Assembly: GCA_031268655.1 (NCBI GenBank)
Contig: JAIRWX010000069.1
Location: 1 to 32,478, forward strand
From: Helicobacteraceae bacterium
GTDB taxonomy: Bacteria > Campylobacterota > Campylobacteria > Campylobacterales > SZUA-545
Direction: 5' to 3'
Length of the DNA stretch: 32,478 bases
The number at the start of each line of letters is the position of its first letter. Position 1 is the first letter of the stretch. A program made the position numbers and the translations under genes. Below are positions 17,260 to 26,293 of the stretch, one piece after another. Under the pieces are notes generated by a model. It made no database searches and was not told the DNA's origin. It worked only from the letters and a program-made list of their open reading frames with translations.

Positions 17260-17307
17260 CTCCAAAGCGCATTTTAACCAAGCTATGGAATAATCGTCGC
17301 TTTGGAG
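17260..17307. promoter_or_regulatory. Ten-base perfect inverted repeat between the kinase gene and uvrB
   Basis: CTCCAAAGCG at 17260-17269 is the exact complement of CGCTTTGGAG at 17298-17307, with a 28-base AT-rich centre between them. Each arm supplies the GGAG ribosome site of one divergent gene. The centre holds TTAAAAT facing the kinase gene and GAATAAT facing uvrB as possible -10 boxes. It may be a binding dyad or a coincidence of two ribosome sites. Confidence 0.5.
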
Positions 17308-17312
17308 CGAAT

Positions 17313-19283
17313 ATGTTCAAACTGCACAGCGATTACGACGCGGCGGGCGATCAGCCGGAGGCGATTGAAAAGCTGACAAACTCGATTGCGAGCGGCAAAC
17401 GCTATCAGACGCTTCTTGGCGTTACGGGCAGCGGCAAAACCTTTACGATGGCGAGCGTGATCGAGCGGCTTCAGATGCCGACTTTGATCATGACACACAA
17501 CAAAACGCTCGCCGCGCAACTCTATCACGAGTTCAAAAGTTTTTTTCCAAGTAACAACGTTGAGTATTTCATCAGTTATTACGACTACTACCAGCCCGAA
17601 GCCTATCTGCCGCGTCAAGATCTGTTTATAGAAAAAGATTCGGCGATCAACGACGAATTGGAGCGTCTGCGGTTAAGCGCCACGGCGAGTCTGATGGGCG
17701 CGGACGACGTGATCGTAGTCGCTTCCGTCTCGGCAAACTACGGCTTGGGCAATCCCGAAGAATATAAGCAAATGGTCAGCCGAGTCAGGATAGGACAAGA
17801 GGCAAACCGACGCGAATGGTTGCTGGAGCTTGTCGAAATGGGTTACCGACGCAACGACGCCTATTTTGATCGCGGCTGTTTGCGCGTGCAGGGCGAAAGC
17901 GTCGATATTTTTCCGACCTACTTGGAGGCGGAGGCGATTCGCGTCGAGTTTTTTGGCGACGAGACGGAACGCATCCGTTATTTCAATCCCTACACGGGCG
18001 AGATGGGCGAAAGCGTCGATCGGATCGACATATTTGCCGCGAGCGCTTTCGCCGTAACCGCCGACAGACTCAAAACTGCGATCGCCACAATCGAGACGGA
18101 GCTTGAATCGCGGCTTATAGAGCTGGACGGCGCGGGCAAGGCGGTAGAGCGTCAGCGACTTAAACAGCGCGTCGAGTTTGATCTGGAGATGCTTAAAGCT
18201 ACGGGAGGCTGCAAAGGAATAGAAAACTACTCGCGCCATTTCACGCTCAAACAAGCGGGCGAAGCGCCATATACGATGATGGACTATTTTGCGATCAAGG
18301 GCAAGCCCTATCTTGTGATCGTCGATGAAAGCCACGTCAGTCTGCCGCAGTTTCGCGGAATGTTTGCGGGCGATCGCAGCCGCAAGGAGGTTTTGGTCGA
18401 ATACGGCTTTCGTCTGCCCAGCGCGCTGGACAACCGTCCGCTGAAATTCGACGAATTTATCGAAAAAGCGCCTTGCTATCTGTTTGTCAGCGCCACGCCC
18501 GCCGCGTGGGAGATGGAGCATAGCGCGACAATCGCCGAGCAGGTCGTCCGTCCGACGGGTTTATTAGATCCCGCGGTTGAGTTGAGCGACAGCGACAATC
18601 AGGCGGCGACCCTCTACGACGAGGCGAAAAAGGCGATCGCGCGGGGCGAAAGGATACTCGTTACCACTTTGACGAAAAAGATGGCGGAGGAGTTGCAAAA
18701 ACGTTATCTGGAGCTTGGTTTGCGCGCCAGATACCTGCACAGCGACATAGACGCGATCGAGCGCAACGAGATTATTAGATCGTTTCGCGCCGGCGAGTTT
18801 GATATGCTGATTGGCATCAACCTGCTGCGCGAAGGGCTGGATCTGCCCGAGGTGAGTCTTGTGGCGATCTTTGACGCGGATAAGGAGGGGTTTTTGCGTA
18901 GCGAAACCGCGCTGATACAAACGATGGGGCGGGCGGCGCGCAACCTGAACGGCAAGGCGTTGATGTTTTGCAAGAAGGAGAGCGAGGCGATGAAGGCGGC
19001 GATCGCCACGACAAAAACGCGGCGCGAAAAGCAGATCGCCTTCAACGAGGCGCATGGCATAACGCCCCGCGGCGTAGCCAGAAAGCTCGACGAAACCTTG
19101 CGTCTTGAAGATCGTCAGAAACTTCTCGATCTCAAAAAAGAACGGCTGATGAAAATGCCCTCTTCGGAAAAACAAAAACTGGTCAAGGAGTTAAGCAAGA
19201 AGATGCAGGCGGCCGCAAAGCTGTTGGAATTTGAGGAAGCCGCGCGTCTGCGCGACGAAATCGCGAAAATCCGCGCTCTTTGA
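17313..19283 (+). CDS. uvrB: Excinuclease ABC subunit UvrB
   Basis: UvrB is the damage-verifying helicase-like core of nucleotide excision repair, loaded by UvrA and then joined by UvrC. The 656-residue protein has Walker [10 protein letters not shown], the damage-probing hairpin [12 protein letters not shown], Walker [15 protein letters not shown], helicase motif GRAARNLNG, and a C-terminal UVR domain ([20 protein letters not shown]) that binds UvrC. Length is normal. The ORF track starts 38 codons too early; the ATG at 17313 ([20 protein letters not shown]) has GGAG five bases upstream and matches the family N terminus. It diverges from the histidine kinase gene across a perfect dyad and converges on hisH. 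Confidence 0.97.
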   Translation: MFKLHSDYDAAGDQPEAIEKLTNSIASGKRYQTLLGVTGSGKTFTMASVIERLQMPTLIMTHNKTLAAQLYHEFKSFFPSNNVEYFISYYDYYQPEAYLPRQDLFIEKDSAINDELERLRLSATASLMGADDVIVVASVSANYGLGNPEEYKQMVSRVRIGQEANRREWLLELVEMGYRRNDAYFDRGCLRVQGESVDIFPTYLEAEAIRVEFFGDETERIRYFNPYTGEMGESVDRIDIFAASAFAVTADRLKTAIATIETELESRLIELDGAGKAVERQRLKQRVEFDLEMLKATGGCKGIENYSRHFTLKQAGEAPYTMMDYFAIKGKPYLVIVDESHVSLPQFRGMFAGDRSRKEVLVEYGFRLPSALDNRPLKFDEFIEKAPCYLFVSATPAAWEMEHSATIAEQVVRPTGLLDPAVELSDSDNQAATLYDEAKKAIARGERILVTTLTKKMAEELQKRYLELGLRARYLHSDIDAIERNEIIRSFRAGEFDMLIGINLLREGLDLPEVSLVAIFDADKEGFLRSETALIQTMGRAARNLNGKALMFCKKESEAMKAAIATTKTRREKQIAFNEAHGITPRGVARKLDETLRLEDRQKLLDLKKERLMKMPSSEKQKLVKELSKKMQAAAKLLEFEEAARLRDEIAKIRAL

Positions 19284-19360
19284 GAATTTTGAATCGCAAA
19301 AGCCGTCTTGGCGAACGAAAAAGATGGCGAGCGAATCTTGCGCGAGCGACGACGTTTGCG

Positions 19361-19972
19361 TTACGTCGCCGCGAAGTTGGTTAAAACCCGCAAGCCCGCG
19401 TCGTGGCTTTTTTCGGGGTGCGGCTGGATCGCGAAGATATTGCCGCTTTCAATCGCGCAGACAAATTCGTAGCCGTAAAAGGCGCGCGCGATTACGACGC
19501 TCTCGTCGCAAACGACGTGGTAGCCGTGGACAAAATAAAGGCGGACGCCGCTTTCGAGTCCGCTAAACAGCGGCGACGGACGAGTAAACAGCGTCTTGTT
19601 CCAGCCCATATGCGGAATTTTGATCGAATGCGCCGCTTTCAAAGGATCGAAGCGCCTGATCGTCCCTTTTAACAACCCAAGACCCAGCGCGTTTGGCGAC
19701 TCTTCGCTACGTTCAAACAGCAGTTGCAGCCCCAAACACACGCCCAAAAGCGGCTTGCCCGATTGCGCAAACTCTTTGATCGCCTTGTCCATACCGCTTT
19801 GTTTAAGGTGATCCGCCGCGTCGCCAAACGCTCCCACGCCGGGCAGCGCGGCGCGATCGCAAAGCGCTAATTCGCTTGGCTCTTTTACGATTTTCGCCTC
19901 CGCGCCGATTTTATTCAGCGAGTTCAGCAGACTTGCCAGATTACCCATTTTGTAATCAACGATTCCGATCAC
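19361..19972 (-). CDS. hisH: Imidazole glycerol phosphate synthase, glutaminase subunit HisH
   Basis: HisH releases ammonia from glutamine and channels it to HisF for imidazole glycerol phosphate formation in histidine synthesis. The 203-residue class I glutamine amidotransferase has the N-terminal VDYKMGNLASL, the oxyanion and nucleophile motif LLGVCLGLQLLFERSEE with the catalytic Cys, and the catalytic His-x-Glu in IQPHPEKSHDAGL. The conserved IPHMGWN and VHGYHV segments are also present, so it looks active. No other his gene is in the window, so the pathway genes are scattered, as is common in Campylobacterota. It converges with uvrB over a 77-base gap without a clear terminator. Confidence 0.96.
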   Translation of the reverse strand: MIGIVDYKMGNLASLLNSLNKIGAEAKIVKEPSELALCDRAALPGVGAFGDAADHLKQSGMDKAIKEFAQSGKPLLGVCLGLQLLFERSEESPNALGLGLLKGTIRRFDPLKAAHSIKIPHMGWNKTLFTRPSPLFSGLESGVRLYFVHGYHVVCDESVVIARAFYGYEFVCAIESGNIFAIQPHPEKSHDAGLRVLTNFAAT

Positions 19973-20066
19973 GGCGCGATCCTAGGCGAATTTTAACCGA
20001 GATCGTAGCAAGGTTAAGCAAAATTAACATAGCATTCAGTTTTGTTTTTCTGGAGGATTAACGTTT

Positions 20067-20267
20067 ATGAAAAAAGAACTTCATCCGCAACTTATCGAGT
20101 GCACGGTCAGTTGCGCCTGTGGCAACACTTTCACGATTCAATCGACGAAAGAATCTATCCGTCTGGACATCTGCGACAAGTGTCACCCTTTCTATACGGG
20201 CAGCGAAAAGTCGGTGGACGCTACCGGGCGCGTTGAGAAATTTAACAAGAAATACGGCTTGGCGTAA
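20067..20267 (+). CDS. rpmE: 50S ribosomal protein L31 (zinc-binding form)
   Basis: L31 bridges the large and small ribosomal subunits. The 66-residue protein carries the zinc-type signature: CACGNTF with two cysteines and [10 protein letters not shown] with two more, followed by the usual [11 protein letters not shown] tail. This is the C+ form (RpmE), not the zinc-free paralogue. A GGAGG site lies ten bases before the ATG. It opens the rightward block with rsmI, rlmB and three further genes, an order I recall from C. jejuni. Confidence 0.96.
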   Translation: MKKELHPQLIECTVSCACGNTFTIQSTKESIRLDICDKCHPFYTGSEKSVDATGRVEKFNKKYGLA

Positions 20268-20282
20268 TCGTAAGCCAAGCCG

Positions 20283-21125
20283 GTGTTAAGTCTAGTTCCC
20301 ACGCCGATTGGCAACCTTGACGACGTCAGCTTTCGCGCCATTGATCGACTGGCGAGCGCAGAGGTCTTCTTTTGCGAAGACGTCCGCGTAACAAAAAAGC
20401 TGTTGCGTCTGCTAGGCGATCGGCGCGGCGTTTCGTTTCGGTCTCGCCCTAGTTTTATATCGCTTCACAAGCGCAACGAAAAATTCGCCTTGCAAGCCCT
20501 TGATCGCGCCTTGTTTGATCGCCCCTGCGTCTATGTGAGCGACGCGGGTATGCCATGCGCGAGCGATCCAGGCGCGGCGCTGGTCGATTACGCGATAAAA
20601 AACGAGATCGCCTACGAGGTTCTGCCCGGCGCGAACGCGGCGGTAACCGCTTTCGCGGGGAGCGGATTTTCGGAGAGCAGATTTGTTTTTTACGGCTTTT
20701 TGGAGGCGCGTAAGGCGAACGCGAGAAAAGGCGAGCTTGAAGCGGCGCTGAAACTGCCTTTCGCGGTTATTTTTCATGAATCGCCGCGCAGGATTGAAGG
20801 TTTTGCCGCGCTGTTAGCCGATCTCGCGCCGGATCGAGAGATCGCGGCCTTCAAAGAGATGACCAAGCTGCACGAAAAGCGTTATATCGGTTTGGCGGGC
20901 GGATTTGCCAAAGCGCTTGAAACAATAAGCGTCAAAGGCGAATGGACAATCGCGATCGCGCCTCAAAATAGTCCGATCGCAAACCAAAACGAATGGCTGA
21001 TCGCCGAGCTGAGAAAGTTAAGCGCGCCGATCAGACCGCTGGCGAAAATTCTGGCGAAACTTAGCGGCGAAAAATCCGGCGTTTGGTACGAAAGACTGCT
21101 CCAAAAAGTAGGCGCGCAACGCTAA
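20283..21125 (+). CDS. rsmI: 16S rRNA (cytidine-1402 2'-O)-methyltransferase RsmI
   Basis: RsmI adds the 2'-O-methyl group to C1402 in the decoding centre of 16S rRNA, using SAM. The 280-residue protein of the tetrapyrrole-methylase fold has the family N terminus LSLVPTPIGNLDDVSFRAI, then FFCEDVRVTKKLL, the SAM-site loop VSDAGMPCASDPGAALV, VLPGANAAVTAFAGSG and FYGFLEARKANARK. The start is a GTG 15 bases after the rpmE stop with only a weak ribosome site, so it probably depends on translation from rpmE. The length is typical. Confidence 0.94.
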   Translation: MLSLVPTPIGNLDDVSFRAIDRLASAEVFFCEDVRVTKKLLRLLGDRRGVSFRSRPSFISLHKRNEKFALQALDRALFDRPCVYVSDAGMPCASDPGAALVDYAIKNEIAYEVLPGANAAVTAFAGSGFSESRFVFYGFLEARKANARKGELEAALKLPFAVIFHESPRRIEGFAALLADLAPDREIAAFKEMTKLHEKRYIGLAGGFAKALETISVKGEWTIAIAPQNSPIANQNEWLIAELRKLSAPIRPLAKILAKLSGEKSGVWYERLLQKVGAQR

Positions 21126-21143
21126 CTTGCTACAATTGCCTAT

Positions 21144-21827
21144 ATGGTGATTTTCGGCAGACAGCCCGTGCTTTACGCGATCGAGCGGCATGACGATATG
21201 ATCGAAACGCTTTTTGTCGCTAAAGAGCTGGACAAAAAACTCTTCGCCAGACTAAAAAGCGTGAAAAAGCCTATAGAGGTTTTGGACTTCAAAAAATCCC
21301 AAGCGATGGCTCGCGGACAGAATCATCAGGGAATGCTGGCTAAAATCAGACCGCTTTTGTTTCGCGAAAACGACGAGGCGTATAATTCGCGTTTCGCCGT
21401 GATGTGCGCGGGGATTACGGACGCGGGCAATTTGGGCGCGATTGCGCGCACCGTTTACGCGCTGGGCGTGGACGCGCTCGTCTTTAGCGGCGTTAAAAGC
21501 GTCAATTTGGAAACGTTAATCCGCGCAAGTAGCGGCGCGGCTCTATCTATGCCGCTTTTTTTGACGCCAAACACGCTTGAGGCGATCGAATGTTTTAGGC
21601 AGAAGGAATTTTTGACGATCGGCGCGGATCCAAAGGGCGAGGACGCGAGAGTTTTCAGGTGCGACGCGCAAAAAAGGCTTCTCGTGTTGGGCGCGGAGGA
21701 GCGCGGTTTGAGCGAGCGAACGCTCAAAAAGCTGGATCGCAAAATCGCGATTGCAATGGAGCGGGAGTTTGACTCGTTGAACGTTTCCGTCGCCGCGGCA
21801 ATTTTGATCGATAGGATAAGACGGTGA
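21144..21827 (+). CDS. rlmB: 23S rRNA 2'-O-ribose methyltransferase of the TrmH/SpoU family (RlmB-like)
   Basis: SpoU-family enzymes methylate ribose 2'-OH groups in rRNA or tRNA through a deep trefoil knot. The 227-residue protein has an N-terminal substrate-binding domain with the QNHQGMLA motif and the catalytic knot: DAGNLGAIARTVYALGVDAL (motif 1 with the catalytic Arg), LGAEERGLS (motif 2) and SLNVSVAAAIL (motif 3). The order after rsmI and the HQG segment favour RlmB (Gm2251 of 23S rRNA), though the exact site cannot be read from sequence. A TGCTACAAT extended -10 lies eight bases before the ATG, which would give an almost leaderless transcript in addition to read-through from rsmI. Confidence 0.88.
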   Translation: MVIFGRQPVLYAIERHDDMIETLFVAKELDKKLFARLKSVKKPIEVLDFKKSQAMARGQNHQGMLAKIRPLLFRENDEAYNSRFAVMCAGITDAGNLGAIARTVYALGVDALVFSGVKSVNLETLIRASSGAALSMPLFLTPNTLEAIECFRQKEFLTIGADPKGEDARVFRCDAQKRLLVLGAEERGLSERTLKKLDRKIAIAMEREFDSLNVSVAAAILIDRIRR

Positions 21828-22651
21828 GTGGATTCGAAACCTTAAAAACGATGGATCTTGGCGATATGTATCGCCAAACGCGCATTTCTGTAGCCGAGTT
21901 GAAAGCGTTGCTGGCAAAACGCTTTGAAAACTTCAACCGCGCCAAAGCGCTCGGTTTTTTCAAGATTTTAGAGCGGGAATACAATCTGGACCTGAGCGAT
22001 CTCGTCGCCGAATACGAGGCGTTTTACGGCGCGAAAAACGAAGACGAACAGATCTTTGTAGTCGCCAAAGAGGAGAAAAGCCGCGCCGGAAAATACCTGA
22101 TTGTCGTACTCGCGCTGATCGTGGTAGCGCTTGGCTGGACTTTTGCGCAACTAGGAGAGAACGCGCAAAGCCCGCAAAGCGCGCCGATCGCGCCGACACA
22201 ACCGATCGTTACGCCTACGCCGACGGTTGCGCCCTCCCCCAGCTCGCTGGTGGAGGCGGCGCGGCAGACGATCGCGGAGCCGCGGTCAGCCGAAACGTTA
22301 GCGCCAATCGTTATCGAGCCAACCGCGGAGGAGCAGAGCGTGGCAAGCGCGCCGATCGCGCAGTTTTACGTGCTGCCCGAAGGCGATCTGTGGATTCAGA
22401 TTACATACCTTGACACGGGGCAGCGCGAACAGAGGACAGTTTCGGCTCGCTACGATTTTGATCCTACAAGAGACGCGGATTTTCTTTTCGGACACGGACG
22501 ATTCAGGCTTACGTACGGCTCGGAGGTAGTCGAGCCGCAAACGAATCTGAGGCAGAGATTGCGCTTCAGCAACGGCGTTCTAGCCCGCGTTCCGGCTCCG
22601 CCGAGAAGCCGGCCGCAAGAGGCGGCCGAGGCGCAAAGCGAGGTAAACTGA
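21824..22651 (+). CDS. RodZ-like single-pass membrane protein
   Basis: The 275-residue protein has a cytoplasmic N-terminal helical domain (~1-85; VAELKALLAKRFENFNRAKA and LGFFKILEREYNLDLSDLV), a membrane helix (LIVVLALIVVALGWTFAQL, ~92-110), a Pro/Thr/Ala-rich periplasmic linker and a C-terminal beta-rich domain (~180-260). This is the layout of RodZ, which links MreB to the cell-wall elongation machinery, but the N-terminal domain is not a clear helix-turn-helix, so the name is by analogy. The GTG start overlaps the rlmB stop as GTGA. A membrane protein of this type occupies this position in C. jejuni as I recall (Cj0152c). Confidence 0.75.
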   Translation: MSGFETLKTMDLGDMYRQTRISVAELKALLAKRFENFNRAKALGFFKILEREYNLDLSDLVAEYEAFYGAKNEDEQIFVVAKEEKSRAGKYLIVVLALIVVALGWTFAQLGENAQSPQSAPIAPTQPIVTPTPTVAPSPSSLVEAARQTIAEPRSAETLAPIVIEPTAEEQSVASAPIAQFYVLPEGDLWIQITYLDTGQREQRTVSARYDFDPTRDADFLFGHGRFRLTYGSEVVEPQTNLRQRLRFSNGVLARVPAPPRSRPQEAAEAQSEVN

Positions 22652-22656
22652 AATAT

Positions 22657-23514
22657 ATGCGTAAACTACTCATACTCTTATCTCTGGTCGGCGCGTTATC
22701 TGGCGACGCTATTAACGACAAGGTGCGCGCGCTGGTCGATCCGCAAAGCTACGTTACGCATCAGAGACTAATAGAGATCATATTCAAAAATAAAAAAGAG
22801 TTTTTAGCCGAGCCGGATCGCGCCGACAGCGTTAAGGTAGCCGCGACGCTTAAGGACAACGGATTGCTGGACATATTCTACAGAGACGGACCCCGCAACC
22901 TAAGCGCCACCTTCCGCTCTGCGAAAAGCCCGATGTTTTTTCTGAAAGCGGCGAGCGACAGCCTAAGCGATCTGGGCTACAACTTCACGCGCATAAGCGC
23001 GATGCGATCGGACTCGCTCTTTTTTGAGTGGACGATCAGTTACCGCAGCGATCACGCGATCGACCCCGCGCAGCTATCCAAAAGACTCGCCGCGTTTCGC
23101 GTAAAGATTGACGATATTTCCAAACAGGGAGACGATTGGCGCTACTCTCTGACGGCGAAAAATCCGAGCCTGCCCGAAGCGATCGCGCTGGAATCTAAGC
23201 ACACGACGGAAGAGCCGCTTTCGGCGCAGAATATGTCGGGCGAATACTGGATCAAACTGCCGCCGTATTCCAAGTCGAGTCGAATCGGTATTCGCAAAAA
23301 AACCGGCGGCTCGTGGGTGGTTTACGCGGTGTTTTACGACGACGCTTTGCAGCCGATTCAAACCGCCGTTTCCGCAAACGCGGTCAGAGCGTTTATTTCG
23401 CCCTTTCCGGAGAACGCGGCGTATATGAAAATCACCGACAACGACATAGCCGTTACGCTCCAACACGGCTTGCAATTTTGGTTTGAGGTCGTCGGAACTC
23501 AGACGCAAAGATAG
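22657..23514 (+). CDS. Conserved periplasmic protein of unknown function
   Basis: The 285-residue protein begins with a signal peptide (MRKLLILLSLVGALSGDA). The mature part is mixed alpha-beta with no catalytic motif I recognise. It includes LTAKNPSLPEAIALES, then a segment (EYWIKLPPYSKSSRIGIRKK) that may be a beta-sandwich. It starts five bases after the RodZ-like gene and ends five bases before the aminotransferase gene, so the three are cotranscribed. The pairing with the upstream membrane protein is, to my memory, conserved in Campylobacterota (Cj0151c-Cj0152c), which hints that they act together in the cell envelope. The function is unknown. Confidence 0.75.
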   Translation: MRKLLILLSLVGALSGDAINDKVRALVDPQSYVTHQRLIEIIFKNKKEFLAEPDRADSVKVAATLKDNGLLDIFYRDGPRNLSATFRSAKSPMFFLKAASDSLSDLGYNFTRISAMRSDSLFFEWTISYRSDHAIDPAQLSKRLAAFRVKIDDISKQGDDWRYSLTAKNPSLPEAIALESKHTTEEPLSAQNMSGEYWIKLPPYSKSSRIGIRKKTGGSWVVYAVFYDDALQPIQTAVSANAVRAFISPFPENAAYMKITDNDIAVTLQHGLQFWFEVVGTQTQR

Positions 23515-23519
23515 TTTAC

Positions 23520-24746
23520 ATGTTTGACGAAATAGAATTTGATAAGATAAAACGACTGCCAAAGTATGTGTTTGCCGCCGTCGGCGAACTGAAAATGGAG
23601 CAAAGACGCGCGGGCGCGGACGTGATCGATCTTTCGATGGGCAATCCCGACGGTCCCGCTCCGCGCCATATTATCGATAAGCTGATCGAAAGCGCGCAAA
23701 AACCAAAAGTTCACGGCTACTCCGCGAGCAAAGGCATATACAAACTTCGTCTCGCCGCCGCCGACTGGTACAAGCGCAAATACGACGCGGAGCTTGATCC
23801 AAACGCGGAGGTTGTCGCGTCTATGGGCAGCAAGGAGGGTTACGCGCATCTCGTTCAGGCGATTACAAATATCGGCGACACGGCGATTATTCCCGATCCT
23901 TGTTATCCGATTCACTCGCAGGCGTTTATCCTCGCGGGCGGCAATGTGGCGCGGTTTCCTATGAAGCTGAACGACGATTTTTCGCTGGACGAAGAGGCGT
24001 TTATAGACGACGTTAAAAAGTGTCTTGTAGAGACGAGTCCCAGACCGAAATATCTGGCGGTAAATTTTCCAAACAACCCTACGACGGCGATCGTTACGCC
24101 GCGATTTTACGAGAAGATCGTCGCGCTGGCGAGGGAGGAGCGCTTTTATATTTTAAGCGATATAGCCTACGCGGAACTAGCCTTCGACGGTTATCAAACG
24201 CCGTCGATTATGTCCGTCGCGGGCGCTAAAGACGTGGCGATCGAGAGCTACACGCTCTCCAAATCCTACAATATGGCGGGCTGGCGCGTCGGCTTTATCG
24301 TCGGCAATCAAAAACTAGTCGGCGCGCTGGCTAAGATAAAAAGTTGGCTCGACTACGGAATGTTCACGCCGATACAGGTTGCCGCGACGATCGCGCTGAA
24401 CGGCGATCAAGCCTGCGTGGAGGAGATACGCGAAAACTACGTCGGACGGCGCGACGCGCTGATCAAATCTTTTGCCGCGGCGGGCTGGAAAATTCCCTCG
24501 CCAAAAGCGAGTATGTTCGTCTGGGCGCGTATCCCCGAACCTTTGCGTCCTTTAGGCAGCTTAGAGTTTGCCAAACGACTACTGATCAGCGCTAACGTAG
24601 CGGTTAGTCCGGGCGTGGGCTTTGGTCCCGCCGGCGACGAATATGTTCGTATCGCTATGATCGAAAACGAAAATCGCATCCGTCAGGCGGCGAAAAATAT
24701 CAAACGTTTCTTCCGCGAACAGGGCGTTGACGCGGGCGAAGAGTAG
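23520..24746 (+). CDS. PLP-dependent class I/II aminotransferase (LL-diaminopimelate or alanine type)
   Basis: The 408-residue fold-type I enzyme transfers amino groups with pyridoxal phosphate. Visible landmarks are DLSMGNPDGPAP near the N terminus, GSKEGYAHLVQAI (cofactor phosphate region), the NFPNNPTTAIV segment with the conserved Asn, the SDIAYAELAFDG segment with the cofactor-contacting Asp, and the Schiff-base Lys in YTLSKSYNMAGWRVGF. Members with this sequence type are usually annotated as LL-diaminopimelate aminotransferase or as a transaminase in methionine/threonine metabolism. I cannot choose the substrate. It follows the periplasmic protein gene by five bases; the next gene starts immediately after its stop codon. 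Confidence 0.9.
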   Translation: MFDEIEFDKIKRLPKYVFAAVGELKMEQRRAGADVIDLSMGNPDGPAPRHIIDKLIESAQKPKVHGYSASKGIYKLRLAAADWYKRKYDAELDPNAEVVASMGSKEGYAHLVQAITNIGDTAIIPDPCYPIHSQAFILAGGNVARFPMKLNDDFSLDEEAFIDDVKKCLVETSPRPKYLAVNFPNNPTTAIVTPRFYEKIVALAREERFYILSDIAYAELAFDGYQTPSIMSVAGAKDVAIESYTLSKSYNMAGWRVGFIVGNQKLVGALAKIKSWLDYGMFTPIQVAATIALNGDQACVEEIRENYVGRRDALIKSFAAAGWKIPSPKASMFVWARIPEPLRPLGSLEFAKRLLISANVAVSPGVGFGPAGDEYVRIAMIENENRIRQAAKNIKRFFREQGVDAGEE

Positions 24747-26255
24747 TTGAAAAAGTCGGTTATTTGGCTTCTTCTGTGCGCGGCGCTTTGGGCTGAAAGC
24801 GCGTTAAGACTTTCGCTGTCGGGTTTCCCCGCGAGGCTGAACCCTCTTTTGGCGACCGACACGGTTAGCGGCGAACTGAGCGGCTGGCTGTTTAACGGAC
24901 TCGTCAAATACGACAAAAACGCCAATATCGTGGGCGATATTGCCCTAAGCTGGCGCTTTAGCGATCCGCGCACCATAGTCTTTACGCTGAGGCGAGATCG
25001 CTTTTGGCACGACGGCAAACGGGTTACGGCGAAGGACGCGATCTTTACCTACGAAACGGCGACGAGCGACAAAATCTCCACGCCCTACAACTCCAATTTC
25101 GAGTCGATCGAATCTATAGAGGCGATCGACGATTTCACATTAAGAGTGCGCTACAAAACGCCATATTTCAAAGCGCTTGAAACGTGGATGATGGGGTTGA
25201 TCCCAAAACATATTTTGGAAAACGATCCCGATTTGATGACCAGCCCGTTTAACTCAAAACCGATCGGCAATAGTTACTACCTGTTGCCTGAAAAGATCTC
25301 GCCGTCAAAAAACGTGGAGCTGCTGGCGTTCAGAGATTACAAACCGCGTCCGCCGCTGATCGACAAAGTCGCGTTTGAATATATCCAAGAACCGAGCGTA
25401 GAGTTTTTGAAATTAAAGTCCCGATCGCTGGATATCGGATCGCTTGAGGCGGCGCAACTTGAGCGTCAGCTTGACGATCGGTTCAGGGACGACTACCAAA
25501 TCGTGGAAAACTCCTCGTTTAGCTACACCTATCTGGGCTTTAACCTGAACAATCCTAAGTTTCAAAATCCGAAAGTGCGCGAGGCGTTTAGCTACGCGAT
25601 CGATCGCGGGGAACTGATCGATATTCTGTACCTTGGGCACGGCAAGGTTTGCAACGGTCCCATTCTGGAGGGCGCGCTTGGATACGACCCAAACGTTAGA
25701 TCGCCCGAAAAAGACGCGAACAGGGCGAAACGACTGCTCGCGGAGGCGGGCTACGATAAAAACAATCCGCTGATAATCGAGATATCGACCAATTCTAACA
25801 ATCCAACCAGAATGTACGCGGCGCAGATTATTCAACGACAACTGATGGACGTCGGCGTAACGGTACGTTTGCGCGCAATGGAGTGGCAGGCGTTTTTGAG
25901 CAGAGTCGTTCACGCGAGAAACTTCGAGGTAATGCTTATGGGCTGGACTGTGCCGCTTACGCCTGATCTGTTTCCTATATGGCATTCGAGCGCCGATCGT
26001 CCGGGCGGTTTTAATTTCGCGGGATACAAAAACGACGAGGCGGACAGATTGATAGAACGCGCCAAAAGTACCGCCGATCGCAACGAGGTCGCGCGGATAT
26101 TCAGCGAACTAAGCGAGATTATCGTTAGGGATAATCCCTATATATTTCTGTACGTTCCAAGCGCGATCAACGCCGTTTCGCGCAGGATAGAGCCGATCGA
26201 GCCTACCATCGTAGGTTTCACGCACAATATACAAGATTGGCGAATAGCGCCGTGA
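24747..26255 (+). CDS. Peptide-type ABC transporter substrate-binding protein (SBP family 5)
   Basis: The 502-residue periplasmic protein has a signal peptide (MKKSVIWLLLCAALWAES) without a lipobox, then the DppA/OppA/NikA fold. Landmarks are NPLLATDTVSGELSGWLFNG, the RDRFWHDGKRVTAKDAIFTY motif typical of the family, YLGFNLNNPKFQNPKVREAF, and a C-terminal lobe with FEVMLMGWTVPLTPDLFPIW. The start is TTG, one base after the aminotransferase stop (TAGTTG). No permease or ATPase genes follow, so it is an orphan that must use a transporter encoded elsewhere. The ligand (peptide, nickel or other) is not readable. Confidence 0.92.
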   Translation: MKKSVIWLLLCAALWAESALRLSLSGFPARLNPLLATDTVSGELSGWLFNGLVKYDKNANIVGDIALSWRFSDPRTIVFTLRRDRFWHDGKRVTAKDAIFTYETATSDKISTPYNSNFESIESIEAIDDFTLRVRYKTPYFKALETWMMGLIPKHILENDPDLMTSPFNSKPIGNSYYLLPEKISPSKNVELLAFRDYKPRPPLIDKVAFEYIQEPSVEFLKLKSRSLDIGSLEAAQLERQLDDRFRDDYQIVENSSFSYTYLGFNLNNPKFQNPKVREAFSYAIDRGELIDILYLGHGKVCNGPILEGALGYDPNVRSPEKDANRAKRLLAEAGYDKNNPLIIEISTNSNNPTRMYAAQIIQRQLMDVGVTVRLRAMEWQAFLSRVVHARNFEVMLMGWTVPLTPDLFPIWHSSADRPGGFNFAGYKNDEADRLIERAKSTADRNEVARIFSELSEIIVRDNPYIFLYVPSAINAVSRRIEPIEPTIVGFTHNIQDWRIAP

Positions 26256-26293
26256 CAAAGCGCTAGACTTACACAAAAATTTGAGGAGCGAAT

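Noticed and set aside
17673-18521. 282-codon complement ORF inside uvrB
   Set aside because: The long frame is open only because of GC-rich codon use; uvrB on the other strand has all its motifs.
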